Source: Chlorops oryzae (taxonomy: Eukaryota; Arthropoda; Insecta; Diptera; Chloropidae). Taken from it: 64,000 nucleotides of DNA. Each line of letters opens with the position of its first letter. Position 1 is the stretch's first letter. The translations under genes and the position numbers were made by a program. A model generated the notes under the pieces. It saw only the letters and a list, made by a program, of their open reading frames with translations. It did not search any database and had not been told where the DNA came from. The DNA lies in the NCBI GenBank assembly GCA_020466095.1, contig CM035808.1, positions 74,579,188-74,643,187 on the forward strand, written 5' to 3'. This document shows positions 10,142-22,068 of this stretch, in pieces.

Positions 10142-10852
10142 TTTCTTAAACACCCTTTTGAAATGATCACAATACCAACTTTTATCTATTATTCGAGCTC
10201 GTTTAGGGTTGCTTATTGCATATTTGTGCTACTACAAATGCTCCCGTTTTTAAACCTTTTTTTTTTAATTAGTAGCACCAATTTTTGTTTTTTTAATTAT
10301 TTAAAAACGCCAATAATAATGATATGTTTTTGATGCAAATATATCTATTATTACAAATATATCATTTTGCATGACAGCTAGTTTGAACATGAAGGATAGA
10401 TCAGCATATTGAATGATGAGAAATGATACTTTATTCATAAAACATAGGTTTCCACTCATTGTTAACTTTCTCGGGTTGTTATTGCACCCATGGAGGGCAA
10501 AAATCGCAATTTTTACATTTTTCTTTGGTAAGTCCCTTAAATTGTTGAGATAGAGCTTCATAGCCAAAGAGAAAAAGTTAGCCGTTTAAAAACTGGGTTG
10601 TATAAGGAAAATTTTTTATGTGTTGAGATAGAGCTGTGAGACATGAGAACGAAAAATGCAGTTTTAAAAAATACGAAGGGCCACGGAACATTGTCTATAG
10701 CTAGCAGCAACACTTCTCAAGTTATGGCAATTTTAAGTTATGAAAACAATATTTATCTCAACTTCGGGGGCCATGAGCGCCCTCTAAACATTACCCAATC
10801 GCCACAAAACTTTGCACGAGTAAGTTTTCAATAGATACCAAGATTTTTAAAT
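10142..10852 (-). repeat. right arm of long inverted repeat
   Basis: Inverted partner of 6636-7393. Both arms encode nearly the same 63-codon frame by virtue of the duplication; that frame is not evidence of a gene. Confidence 0.75.
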
Positions 10853-10880
10853 ACAAGGTGAAAGAATAAAAACACTTGTG

Positions 10881-11419
10881 CCAAAAAGGCCACCTTAATA
10901 TACACACATATACACCTAAAGTTAAACTGGATAAGCGGAAAAGCGCTTCATTTCCCATTTGGAATTTCCGTTATTTTCCTAACATTTAAATTACAGCTCA
11001 CTAAACTAAGAAAAAATTATTCTTCCAAAAATTCATTTGTTCAAGCCGATTGCAAATCAATGAAATGGAAATCTAACGGAAAATAGCGGAAACTCTACAT
11101 ATACCCATATTTATATAAATTTTATATACATATAAACGGAAATCTATATGTATGTACACAGATAGATTTAGCAACGCTTAAAAGCGCGCCAACTTAAACA
11201 TATAACGAGAGGAACAACGGTCGTTGCACTTTGTGTCTGTATACATAATACAGTGCACCTGTACTTAGCACTGCTAAATAGCAGCAAGTACAGCTCATAT
11301 CATAAATGGTTTTTTTTGCCACGTGCTCTTAACTGACAATTAGTAAACGCATTAAAGAAAAAAAAGCAAACCTAAAATCAAATAGAAAGATCAATTCTTT
11401 GCTGTAATACGCAAATTTA
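10881..11419. other. no gene seen
   Basis: AT-rich sequence with short local repeats (ATATACACAT, TATATACATATA). Nothing coding or structured enough to name. Confidence 0.5.
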
Positions 11420-12249
11420 GCAGCACCCAGTAGCGTGTCCAGGGGGGGGGCTATAGGGGCTAAAGCCCCCCCCCCCCAGAACCCGAGCTAAATATATACG
11501 GTAATATAGAATTATTTTTGCGAAGACAGGAGAATATTTAGATATAGTATTTTTTTAGTGTAGGATTCATAAAGAACTTCAAACCAAAGACTGGAGAAGT
11601 CTTCAAGGTAATAGCTAAGCTTAAAAATATCAATTTGAGTAGCCATATCAGCAGTAATGCTGACTTTGGCTATTAAATCGCCAGTTAAAGAAAAGTACTG
11701 GCGGTCTTTGGCGGTTTTTTTTTTGGTTTCGGTTGGCGATTTGTTTCACAGATTGGCTGGCAGCCCTGCATTGTATTTTTGCGACATTAAAGTCGAAATT
11801 GTAGGCATGTTCAATTTTGAGATAATATCGATTTTACGATACCATATGGTTTCCCCGAAGCCATATCGATACTACGATACTTCAGACAAAAAATATCGAT
11901 ATTTTGGCTATGAACCAAAATTTAAATTTTTGCCATTTTAAGCCTAGAAATTCCACAGTCAGACGTATGAAACACGTTTCCAAAATATCCATTTTGAATG
12001 CATGAGATAGAAAGTGACTCACAGATTGTCCCAGAAAATATAAACGGAAAAATTTTTTTTGCTCCTTTCGTTGGCGCCATGTCGCTTCTAAGTAAACTAT
12101 AAGAATGTATGTGAAGTCAAAACAGGTTGAGTAGTAAGTTCTGACTGATTTCTTTATTCAAAATGTTTCGTTTTTATACTATTTTGGATGTTTACAAAAA
12201 TGCTTAAATAAAGGTTTCTTAAACAAAATAACTTACGTCTGCAATATTC

Positions 12250-12691
12250 AAAGCAAGGGAAAATTGTCGAAACTTCCAAAATCTATGATAAGGATTTAAA
12301 CACCTGCAGCGAAACCGAGCTCAAGCAAGAAATAATTTTGTGGCACAAAAATTGCAAGAGCACAGAGTTTAAGAAAGCTCAAACTGCACTCGAGGCCCTC
12401 CAGATTATCAAATCGGAGAATATCAACAATTTTTTCCCGAACGTTACGATATTGTTGCAATTATTTTCGACGATCCCTGTCACTTCGGCGTCAGCCGAAA
12501 GAACGTTTTCTTTGTTAAAAAGATTGAAAACGTATCTGCGTGTCAATATGTCCGAGCCCAGACTTAACGGATTGGCATTGGCCAACGTTCACAAAGAAAT
12601 CGATATATCGACTGACGAAATAGTTGACATGTTTTGTCAAGCTAAACCCCGTCGTCTTGCAACATTAGACTGGACAGTCGAGGAATTTTAG
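12250..12691 (+). pseudogene. hAT transposase C-terminal dimerisation domain (only surviving part)
   Basis: The open frame can be read from about 12250, after a possible splice acceptor, to a TAG at 12689-12691. The recognisable part is the hATC dimerisation region: FPNVTILLQLF, then SASAERTFSLLKRLKTYLR and LNGLALANVHKEID. This matches the conserved block of animal hAT transposases and domesticated relatives such as ZMYM- or THAP0-type proteins. The BED zinc finger and RNase-H-like catalytic core are absent, so the element cannot be autonomous. The frame has no internal stop, so this end decayed little or the internal deletion is fairly young. Confidence 0.85.
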
Positions 12692-13014
12692 ATAGCTATT
12701 ACTATATTTGTAACTATTACTACGTTTATACGTCAGCTTTAAGATAATAAAAATAGTTTGTATGTAGCGAACTCAACAGAATTGATCATTTCAGGCTTAA
12801 GTTTCTTTAGTTTACAGCTAAAAACTTTGTTTTATCAAAAATTGAAAAATCCGGATATAAGAATAAAATATCTTGACAAAATTGACTTTATTATATAGCG
12901 AAACCTCTCTGCAAGAAAATTCTAAAGACTGAATTTTGAAAATGTTTTAACACACTTACAGCTCTGATTACTTTAATACTATAGTTTTCTATTTTAACGA
13001 AGATCTCATAAATA

Positions 13015-14304
13015 ACAGGTTGGCTGATAAGTCCCCGGTCTAACAAAGAAAAACACATTTTTTTGTCAAAATTCGTTTTTATTATTCAACATAGTTCCCT
13101 TCAAGAGCGATACAACGATTATAACGACCTTCCAATTTTTTGATACCATTTTGGTAGTACTCCTTCGGTTTTGCCTCAAAATAGGCCTCAGTTTCGGCGA
13201 TCACCTCTTCATTGCAGCCAAATTTTTTCCCTGCGAGCATCCTTTTGAGGTCTGAGAACAAAGTCGCTGGGGGCCAGATCTGGAGAATACGGTGGGTGGG
13301 GAAGCAATTCGAAGCCTAATTCATGAATTTTTGCCATCGTTCTCAATGACTTGTGGCACGGTGCGTTGTCTTGGTGGAACAACACTTTTTTCTTCTTCAT
13401 ATGGGGCCGTTTTGCCGCGATTTCGACCTTCGAACTCTCCAATAACGACATATAATAGTCACTGTTGATGGTTTTTCCCGTCTCAAGATAATCGATAAAA
13501 ATTATTCTATGCCCATCCCAAAAAACAGAGGCCATTACTTTGCCAGCGGACTTTTGAGTCTTTCCACGCTTCGGAGATGGTTCACCGATCGCTGTCCACT
13601 CAGCCGACTGTCAATTGGACTCAGGAGTGTAGTGATAGAGCCATGTTTCATCCATTGTCACATATCGACGCAAAGACTCGGGTGTATTGCGAGTTAACAG
13701 CTGCAAACACCGCTCAGAATCATCAACACGTTGTTGTTTTTGGTAAAATGTGAGCTCGCGCGGCACCCATTTTGCACAGAGCTTTTTCATATCCAAATAT
13801 TGATGAATGATATGACCAACACGTTCCTTTGATATCTTTAAGGCCTCTGCTATCTCGATCAACTTCATTTTACGGTCATTCAAAATCATTTTGTGAATTT
13901 TTTTGATGTTTTCGTCGAAAACCACCTCTTTCGGGCGTCCACTGCCTTCACCGTCCTCCGTGCTCATTTCACCACGCTTGAATTTTGCATACCAATCAAT
14001 TTTTGTTGATTTTCCTGGGGCAGAGTCCGGAAACTCATTATCAAGCCAAGTTTTTGCTTCCACTGTATTTTTTCCCTTCAGAAAACAGTATTTTATCAAA
14101 ACACGAAATTCCTTTTTTTCCATTTTTTTTCACAATAACAAAAGTTGCTTCACAAAAGACGCTCTATCTCACAAACTAATTGACTTACAGACGTCAAATT
14201 TTGACACGAATCATTTGAAGGTTGCCACTATATAAAAATAATATGCATTTAATACTAGCGACGCCATCTATGTGTCAGACCGGGGACTTATCAGCCAACC
14301 TGTT
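13015..14304 (-). mobile_element. mariner element, Himar1-like (irritans subfamily)
   Basis: 1290 bp flanked by TA (13013-13014 and 14305-14306). The terminal inverted repeats begin ACAGGTTGGCTGATAAGTCC at both ends. Length, terminal sequence and transposase match the Himar1/irritans type. It is inserted inside the hAT element, so it is the younger of the two. Confidence 0.93.
13082..14123 (-). pseudogene. mariner transposase (Himar1-like), one stop and one frameshift
   Basis: Starts at the ATG at 14123 with MEKKEFRVLIKYCFLKGKNT, followed by the paired helix-turn-helix DNA-binding domain and a GRP linker (GSGRPKEV). The catalytic triad of the DD34D family is present: Asp in MDETWLYHY, Asp in HQDNAPCH, Asp in YSPDLAPSD. 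The frame is broken twice: an in-frame TGA just after TPESN (about 13611), where relatives usually have Arg, and a small deletion after APSDF near 13260 that shifts the last 60 or so codons, whose stop is at 13082-13084. A second, more decayed copy lies at 28898-30205 on the other strand. Confidence 0.92.
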
Positions 14305-14412
14305 AAGTCAGAGAGCACATAAGTAGGCGTTTTTATTTTGAAAAAAAAAAAAATCATTGACGTGTTTTAGCCCCCCCCAAAGCCAAATCCTAGAACCGCC
14401 ACTGGCAGCACC

Positions 14413-15027
14413 CGGGGGAAAAAATGGCTTTTGTTCTTTCTCTCGTTTTTCGTGGAATTCGTATATAACGCTTACACCATTTGGTATACATAAAATTTGA
14501 TTTTGGTTGTTTTTTATACTTTTGCATTTGGTGCAGTCGAATTGTGCATAGGCAAAGCACTATGATTTGCGATCGAACAGTGCACCCTACGGTCGGCGAT
14601 AGGCGGTTGGCTTGCGACATTTATATTGCATATATTATTTTACATTCATATAAACTCTTTTTCAGCTTTCTTATTTGCAATTATTTAATAAGGAAATCCG
14701 AATTAAATACCCTCACCCGAAATAAGATCAAATTTTCTTTACCCTGAATATAATAAATAAAATTAAAATAAAATTTTTTTTTAGTTTTTGTTTACACTCA
14801 CGTTGAAGGGAAAAAATCTTATACCCTACAGTCAATGTAAACAAGAATTTTTGGAACCTCAAATATAGGGGAAAGATTTTTTTTATTTACTCTTTCTAGA
14901 ATTCTATAAGTCATTTGTCGAAAAGTCAGACCTTGCAGGTCCTTATTGATTAAAACTCTTATTTTTATTCCCTCTCTCTTTCTTCAAAATATCTCACAGC
15001 GAAAACGAGCTCATAAACTGTGCGAAG
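14413..15027. other. no gene seen; possible LTR/leader sequence at the 3' end
   Basis: AT-rich. 14800-15020 contains short motifs such as TTATACCCTACAG and pyrimidine runs and precedes a Gag-like frame, so it may be retroelement leader, but no boundaries are visible. Confidence 0.35.
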
Positions 15028-15366
15028 GTGAAACTTGCTTCGATTTTCATCTTTAGGTCCGATGACCTAATTAAATATTGTTCAAAACTCGATCAAACTC
15101 CATTAGAAGACCTAACCCAAGGCGTTCTTGAGTCTAAAAAAGCTGATCTAGACCGTAGATGGAACATCTTGGCTACCGCCTACGAAGACGCTATGGTCTC
15201 TAATGAAGAAGCAAGCACTGATAATTATAAAAAATCCGCTAGTGCAAAATTTGATAAATTTACCGAAGTATTTCACTCTTGTGTTGTGTGTCACAAACGC
15301 ACAAACAGTTCTTATACCTTATTTCGATATGCGATAAAGTACAACAACGAAAACACCGGCGTTTAG
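15028..15366 (+). pseudogene. BEL/Pao Gag N-terminal fragment (probable)
   Basis: A 112-codon open frame. Residues about 15-70 read as a charged helical segment (DLTQGVLESKKADLDRRWNI, then LATAYEDAM), resembling the N-terminal helical region of insect BEL/Pao Gag proteins, in which a Leu-rich repeat precedes W-x-x-L...Y. The rest (CVVCHKRTNSS) is not recognisable. The frame ends 16 bp before the left end of the foldback structure, which probably interrupted a larger retroelement remnant. No DUF1759 core or pol is seen nearby on this side. The family call rests on pattern only. Confidence 0.4.
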
Positions 15367-15381
15367 AATCAATAAAACATT

Positions 15382-17814
15382 AGCTCACTTTTTTTAGCAA
15401 AACATTTTACGAAATTTAAATTTTTTTTTTTACCCATGTTTTTAAGCTCTTTTAAAGCTTTCAGAGTTTACAAAAAAAAAAATTTGTGCTTTAACAGGTT
15501 TGGAAAAAAATATGTTCTGCTGAAAATGTTCTGCTACCAAAATTTTTCTGTATAATTTGTTACCTGAATAGTCAGTTGTCATACTTCATACATAAAATAA
15601 AAGTGCTTTTCACCTGCTTTTCATAAAAGTGATCAAAAATGATCTATACGTATTTTGTGTATTAAAATAGTAATAATTTAGTTTACATGGAAACTTCTCA
15701 AATTAACGCATACTTCAAACACGTCAGCCAATCAAAACGCTTATAGTTGAGTTAAAGGGGAACTGAGTCAGTGTTGAGGAAAATTTCCTCCTGAGAGAAT
15801 TTTTACTACAGATTTTGGTAAAAGGGGAAATGAAATCAAAACTGAGTCAGTGTTGCCGAGTTGAGAAATATTCCTCTTTTTGAGGGAGTTTTTACTACAC
15901 ATTTTGGTAAAACGAAAAAACAGATATTCTCTGCTCTGTTGAACCAAAAGGGAATTTTTTAAATAATCGATGCTCAAAGCAAGACTCAAATTACTTATTA
16001 AAATAAATGTAGCAGAATGCTACGCGTACTTAATTCCTACAAGATGGTATTTCTTCTCAAAACTCTCTTAGATCTTGTGTCATAACTCGAGCAACAGAAT
16101 AGCATGGTTGCGACAAACTCTTTTTTGGTTTTATAGCCTATACTCAGATATGCAGTAAATACTTGCTCAATAAAATAAAGTAAGCAATCTTTCTGCAGCT
16201 TCGTTATAAGAGGCACAGATGGCGCTATTGCTCTCTAAAAAAAAATTAACAAAGCGTGCGCTCTTTATGCGATTTGTAACTAAATGGAAGCATGAAATAC
16301 AAGTAGTTTTGCGACGAAATCGGCCGCCCAGTCACTTACTTTGCATAAAGAATTAGTACGTTCAATAATTTTCCGAATTTAATCCATAAATTCAGATGCA
16401 ACCCTGTGTACTCCCTACTTTTCGATTCCTTATCATCTGAGTATATGCAAAAGTAGCTAAATTACTTCGAAGTAAATTTTCGTTTTTTTGCATGTGTTTC
16501 AAATGGGCACCTTACCTACGTAGTATCTGAGTATGGGCTATTAAGAGCAAATCCATTTTTCCCCAAAAAGGGGTTTTAAGGGATGAATAAAATTTGAAAA
16601 CTGACTGTCTGTTTTCTGTGCGCTTGGAATCAGCGCTAGCACGCACTAATCTCTGTACTAACTGAAATGATATTTTGTAGCACAATTTGCGCAAGAGAGG
16701 TTTAAGAGTACATAAAGTGGGAGTGAGATAGTAGAAGTCTGATGAACCCTGGCAAATTGTTATTTATGTAATAGTTTTATTGGAAATATGACATCATTTC
16801 CTTATTTTTCCATAATTCATAATTCGAAAAGATGATTTTTGTTCCTATGGGGTTAACTGGAAAATTTTCAAACACAATTTTAAATATGAAACCAAATGTT
16901 GAACCCCAATAAGCAAATTGCGATGTTAAACGAATCACGTTTTTACGGCCTTAACCAAATAGCGATTTTAAACGAAAAAGATGTTAAGCGAAATATGCTG
17001 TTTTGAAGATACACGTTTGTATTTCTCCCATTGTAATTTCTCAGTGAGATTATTCTCTGATCTAAAGGCTGGTCCCCAGTTCTCCAAAGAATGAAAAACT
17101 CCATATAAAAAAAAAAGCCAAAGAAATGCTTAAGAAATATTTCTTCAAGAAATTTTCTGCATGCAGTCCCCAGTTCGGCAAAAAAGTAGTACATATTTTA
17201 ATACGTTTTTTTGACATAAAATGTGCACGGTAACCCAGGCTATCAGCAGAAATAATTGCAAATGAATTGTTTCTTGGAGAAATTTTGACAAGTGATGTAG
17301 GTCAGTTGTGATTGTATAGAAATAGTGCATCCATTTTTCGGATTTTTTCAGAAAAACATGGAGAAAAACGCCAAAAAAAAAACCAAGAACTCCATATCAT
17401 TTCTAAAATAAAGAGTAAATGCAATATATTTACACATGTTACATTGCAAACAATAACTTCTTAATGCTTACAAATTGTTTCCATTTTCCTTTTTGGTTTT
17501 TCCTTTGTTTTATACGTATGCGCCCGCTTTTTATTCTGAACGTTTTAATCGCGCCTTTTTAATTTCTGTGTTTCGTTTCACTTTTTTGACGCATGTGACA
17601 TATGACATATTGCCTCTGTTGCACTAAAAATTTCTGTGGTACTACAATTTTTCCTCGGAGAAATAAATAGAACATTTCTGCTAACATTCCTTAGCGAACT
17701 GGAGACCAGCCTTAAAAAGGTAGCTATGACGGATTAAGCTGCTTAGTTATTACATACTACGTCAACACGGTAGTGAAGTCACCGCTTACACGTCAATAAA
17801 AATGCACGATTAAT
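15382..17814 (+). repeat. left arm of the foldback inverted repeat
   Basis: Inverted, near-identical copy of 33176-34959. Interrupted by a MITE at 17066-17712. A 73-codon frame within the arm is identical in both copies because the arms are duplicated; no protein family is recognised. Confidence 0.85.
17066..17712. mobile_element. PIF/Harbinger-like MITE
   Basis: 647 bp, flanked by TAA (17063-17065 and 17713-17715). The terminal inverted repeats read AGGCTGGTCCCCAGTTC on the left and AGGCTGGTCTCCAGTTC on the right. The empty site exists in the other foldback arm. 3-bp TWA duplications point to PIF/Harbinger. No transposase. Confidence 0.8.
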
Positions 17815-18470
17815 TTCAAAACCTTGATAGAATGTGTACAAATTATATATAAATTGACCTCATTATTAATAACATTCATATATTAAGTGAATGTAAGTTT
17901 CTAACTTCAACTGCAGTAAATGCCTTTTGATGAAATATACCTTTAATATATTACGAAAAATAAACGAGCAAACGTCTGTACCACGGTTGCCACCTATGGT
18001 ACAATAGTTTAAAAACTGGTACTTTTTTTGTTTGGTACTTTGGTACACAATATGTCTGGTTGCAAATCGCTGATAAGCGGCCTTTACACATTCACGTGTA
18101 CTTGTAGTCATGCGTGGCGTGATAAAAAAAAAGACCGTTTAAAGACAAAAAATGCATGCATGACACGCAGAAACTCTTAAAACACTTTGTCCATAAATGG
18201 AATACTTCGCGCAAATCAATGTACCTTTTTTGGTACACATTTTTCGGCTTTGAACTTTTTTGGATAGGTTTGGTACGAAAAAATTTAAGTTGAGTGGCAA
18301 CCGTGATAATTTTCAACAAAATGAAAGCTAGGGATGGGCGATACCGAATCGGTATTCGGTATTACCGATATTAACTTCAATTGAGCTTTAATTCAGTGGT
18401 GTTCACGCCATACATCATTTGATGGCGCTCATTTCACACGTATTGCTTACGCTCTTTGTTCAGTCGGTAG
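17815..18470. other. foldback loop sequence; no gene seen
   Basis: AT-rich, with a short cluster of GGTAC-rich direct motifs near 18000-18270 and a quasi-palindrome CCGAATCGGTATTCGG near 18345. Nothing codes convincingly. Confidence 0.4.
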
Positions 18471-19231
18471 CAGTGTTGCCAAAAAAAACTGAGCAAAACG
18501 TACACAAAACGGACCTTTTTTATAGAAAAGGTACGCATATATTTATTTTTTAAAAAAAAGAAAAATCACAAAAACTAACGTAATTTTTTCATCATGGTAA
18601 TATATTTATACAATATGATTTTTTTTTGTAGTCAAAGACTAGCCTAAAAGACTAGTTTTGAGTATAAACTTATTAAAAATAATTTAACGAGCATTCGATT
18701 TAGTGAGGCTCGCATTTAACGAGCATTCAAACTCTTTCTATAGAATACTTTATATAACGAGGAAAATGGCATAAATTTTTTTTTCTGCACTCGGTTTAAC
18801 GAGCAACATAAAAAATCAGTGAAAAATCATAAAGAGAAACAAAGAGGAATGGGAGAAATACAGCCCAATTCTGAATATTCCCGGGGAATTTACATTTCTC
18901 GAGACTAAAATTATCATTTTTTAAATAGATAGGGTAAGGAAAATTATGAGTGGATCAAATACCCATTCCCACATATTTAAAAAAGATGAAGTTTACTGCC
19001 GAGAAAAGTAAATTCCCCGGGAATATTCAGAAACGAGCTGATCGTTAGCACAGTTTCTAATTTTAACCTTTAACAATCAAAGAAAAACTGAAATCGATAG
19101 TCCTGCAACTCTAATGGGGAGTTGAGCGAAATAGTACGCAAATCGACCAAAAATAATTTGGTACATAAAAAGTACTCAGGTGATTGAAAAAGTACGCAAT
19201 GCGTACTAAAGTACACAAAACGGCAACACTG
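18471..19231. mobile_element. hAT-type MITE
   Basis: 761 bp bounded by CAGTGTTGCC and its inverse GGCAACACTG, with an exact 8-bp duplication GTCGGTAG (18463-18470 and 19232-19239). These are hAT features. No transposase; several GTAC-containing subterminal motifs. Confidence 0.85.
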
Positions 19232-19315
19232 GTCGGTAGCAAAAGGCCCATGTAGGACTGTAGGTCTAACTGTCGACGTCGAAAAGCCTCTGCCGCGATG
19301 GGGATATACACCATT

Positions 19316-19440
19316 AGGCAGGCATAGGAAATTCAACAAATTGGGGATATTCACCAAAAAGCTACCAACAAAAACCTTAAGCAGGAATAGGAAATTCAAC
19401 AAATTCGAGAAATTCACCAGAAAGCTACCAACAACAATAC
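19316..19440 (+). repeat. tandem duplication of about 63 bp
   Basis: Two adjacent copies beginning GGCAGGCATAGGAAATTC and AGCAGGAATAGGAAATTC; both contain CAACAAATT and AAGCTACCAACAA. No known function. Confidence 0.6.
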
Positions 19441-20089
19441 GGGTAGACACAAAGTGGCACTATGATGCCACTTGCAAGAAAATTATCAAAGAAACACGGC
19501 GTCAGCTCGGTTTTTTATATAGCTTTAAAAGTTATAATTATAGCTTTAATAAATATATTACGATATACTTTTGCTTAATGTGCACAAATGTTTTCATTTT
19601 GTAATAAATTGACACACATTTTTGACTACTGCTACGAATTTGATTGTATATAGAATTTAGTATTTTTGCTGAAAAAGTGTGATCAAATTATGTAGACGGG
19701 GTAGGACAAAAAAAAACCATTTCTATTTCTCCTTAATATTGAGTTTCCTTGATTATTTTTATGTTTTCCAAGCTTTTCATGGCATTTTATGAGTTTGGTA
19801 GATATTTTATATGTAATGTACTCGAAAATCTCCCAAAATTAAAATTAAAAGTGGCAATGCATTTCACCACAGCAGAGCTAAAGATTTCGCTGCCATAGCG
19901 TGCTTCTCTTTTCCTCATGCTATATGCATATGTTGAAGCAGCGTAGCTCTAACACATTGCAGGGATTAGGAAGAAGAAGAGTTAGACCTATAGTCCTATA
20001 TGAGGCCGACGAAACAACATCGCGCGCATCCGTACAGCTTTTTCGTTTCTCTGCATTGAGAAATTTTTCTCCGAAAAGCGTACGGGAAA
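19441..20089. other. no gene seen
   Basis: AT-rich. A segment at about 19967-19995 (GTTAGACCTATAGTCC) is an imperfect inverse of 19254-19270, suggesting a shared older repeat. Confidence 0.35.
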
Positions 20090-20284
20090 ATGGAATGTAA
20101 AGAGATGTTTATGATTTCAAATGTTTTTGATAACATGCTTTGTCTTTTGTGTGGGAAGTCTTTTCAAAAACAATATGAATGCAATTTGAAAAGACATTAT
20201 GATTCTTTTCATTCTGAATTTAATGAATTTCAGGGCGTTGAAAGGGAAAACCTTTTTAAAGAAAAAAAGAAAAATGTGTTTTAG
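20090..20284 (+). pseudogene. N-terminal zinc finger of a hAT-like transposase (fragment)
   Basis: A 64-codon frame with LCLLCGKSFQKQYECNLKRH followed by DSFHSEF. The C-x2-C ... NLKRHY ... H arrangement is the BED/C2H2-like finger at the start of many animal hAT transposases and their domesticated relatives, where it binds DNA. The residues after it (VERENLFKEKKKN) match the usual Glu/Lys-rich linker. The catalytic part is not found downstream; the following 800 bp is stop-rich. It is unlikely to be the missing half of the hAT element at 11428-14404, because it lies inside a different element. Confidence 0.6.
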
Positions 20285-21160
20285 AAAAAACCAAGGCTTG
20301 GATTTTAAAAATGGAAGATGATTTAGGGACTGAAAAAGAATTTAAAAAAAATTACAATTGACAAGAAATTGCAAAGGTGTTATATAGATATTGAAAATTG
20401 TATTGAAAACAACATTTGGCTTTACAATTCAAATTTTTAATACACAAATTTATAACGCTTGCATTATCTACTCTTAGTATTTTGAATTATTTTTATTTTC
20501 CACGAAGTTATAAAATCTCCTTATTTCACCATGCAGACGGAATTCGTGCTAAAATTTTTCTTAGTGCATTGACTCTTTTCTCACTCACACAGTCTCACGG
20601 CCAATTTTGCACATCACTGCTTTAATTACAACGTTTATACAAACGCTTTAACTCATTTGCGCCCAAACAAAAACCGAAAACGCTGATAAAAAAACGATAC
20701 ACTTATAATTATTTTGAAAGCCTTAATGAAACCATTTACTGCCAAAAAAAAATTTTTTCCCACTTTTCCACTATATTATGCAGTAAAGGGTTAATAACAT
20801 AATGGACCCCGAAAAAAAAATTCTCCACATATTTAATACATCATGCAGTAAAGGGTTAAACGGGTTAAATTTCGGCTTTTTATTAAGTAACTTCACTGTC
20901 ATAGTAATTGACGAAGTTTAAAATGGTGTCGTTTATATAGTACATCGGGCGCAAATGGGTTAAGAGCCATTTCCAATAGCGCGTGAGCTGCGGAACGTAA
21001 GTTTACAAAACTATTCAACTTATGAAAACATTTGGAAGCAGTTCGAATCATGCGCATGCGTTCGCACGCAGTACAATAGTTTCCAAATATGGAATATTTC
21101 ATGTGCGTGATTGGTGGTGTAACAATATATTATATATGCGAAAGATGTCTTTGGCTCTTC
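20285..21160. other. no gene seen; foldback loop
   Basis: Stop-rich AT sequence up to the LTR retrotransposon target site. A word resembling TGCAGTAAAGGGTTAA recurs at 20780 and 20844. Confidence 0.4.
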
Positions 21161-21164
21161 TTGG

Positions 21165-21677
21165 TGTTATGAGTCAAACAGCAGAGCAGCTCATCTTGTA
21201 GCTTACGAAATACCGCTAGCGACGGCAGACGGCCAAAAATGCAAGCTGGCATTTTGGACCTTCATACAAGCGTGCCAAGTGCAACTTTACAACATAGGTG
21301 ACCTTACGCAGAATCGCCGAGCATGCGAATTATGCGAATATGAGAATCGAATGTTCGTGGGAACAAAACGACCAACAAACCCGGAAGCACACCTGGACAG
21401 ATCAGCATGCGTCAGCAGGCCCATGACACCGTTCCCGAAGAACAAATCAGCGTCTGCAGAGCGCAGACTCAGGTTTAAATATATAGAATAATTAGTATAT
21501 AAGCTTTTGTATTCTAAACTAAGAGTCAGTTGAAATCAGTTGCTAAATATAAGTTGCAGTTAACAGTTGTAGATAATCGTTTAATAAATAATGATAAATT
21601 ATAAAACTAAAGAGCGTTTTCTTTAGAAAATTCGGTCCGATAGGCGAGTGAGGGATTTCGGTAAAATCCTCACAACA
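21165..21677 (+). repeat. 5' LTR
   Basis: 513 bp, TGTTATGAG to CTCACAACA. TATA-like GTATATAAGC at about 21496 and AATAAA at about 21583. A 70-codon frame inside recurs in the 3' LTR and is a by-product. Confidence 0.95.
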
Positions 21678-21681
21678 TTAT

Positions 21682-21693
21682 TGGCGCAGCCGG
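21682..21693 (+). promoter_or_regulatory. primer-binding site
   Basis: TGGCGCAGCCGG, four bases after the LTR end. It begins with the TGG expected from a tRNA CCA end; I cannot assign the tRNA. Confidence 0.7.
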
Positions 21694-22068
21694 TTTTTAC
21701 AACTACTCAAAGTAGTTGACGCCCTACGAGTACAACATCGCGTCCGCGAAACATTGCACCTTTAGGGACATTAAAAAGAAAAATAGTCCTTGGTATTCCA
21801 TCAAAATTCTTCTGCAAGAGTAAGCCTTGTTGCACTATTAAATGTTGCTAACTGTTGGATGTGTGTTCAGGCACTGCTAACAGAGCCCGGGAATTGTGTT
21901 CAGGCACCGAGGGTATTGCTATATTTATAGAGCGCATGGTTTTCCCTGTTTGGAGAATAAAGAATCCTTGGCGAATTAATCTTTAAATGGACTTTTGTTT
22001 TTATATTAAAGAGTAAAACGTACTTTTCGTCGCGAAAAAAAAAAAAATATATAATCCACGAAAATAAT

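Larger units (their letters stand above)
6611..10880 (-). mobile_element. DNA transposon with long terminal inverted repeats (unassigned superfamily)
   Basis: Two segments of roughly 0.7 kb in inverted orientation (about 6636-7393 and 10142-10852) enclose a minus-strand transposase relic. The arms are clearly homologous but diverged; weaker similarity continues outward to AAGTG-like ends near 6611 and 10877. The exact termini and target duplication could not be fixed. A DINE-like scrap (about 7560-7905) has inserted between the left arm and the transposase 3' end. Confidence 0.7.
11428..14404 (+). mobile_element. hAT element, internally deleted, with nested mariner
   Basis: The element is bounded by an exact 8-bp duplication GCAGCACC (11420-11427 and 14405-14412) and imperfect terminal inverted repeats: CAGTAGCGTGTCCAGG on the left, CAGTGGCGGTTCTAGG on the right read inward. 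8-bp duplications and CAG termini define hAT. Both ends carry long G or C runs just inside the termini (G9 and C12 on the left, C8 on the right). Only the C-terminal part of the transposase remains, and a mariner occupies 13015-14304, leaving about 1.7 kb of hAT sequence. Confidence 0.88.

Noticed and set aside
11657..11941. 94-codon frame inside the hAT element
   Set aside because: It overlaps simple CGATA-type repeats and matches no transposase part.
15768..15989. 73-codon frame present identically in both foldback arms
   Set aside because: Identity follows from the arms being duplicated; no recognisable domain and AT-rich low-quality composition.
21279..21491. 70-codon frame repeated exactly at 32016-32228
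   Set aside because: It lies in both LTRs; the identity comes from LTR duplication and no protein family is evident.
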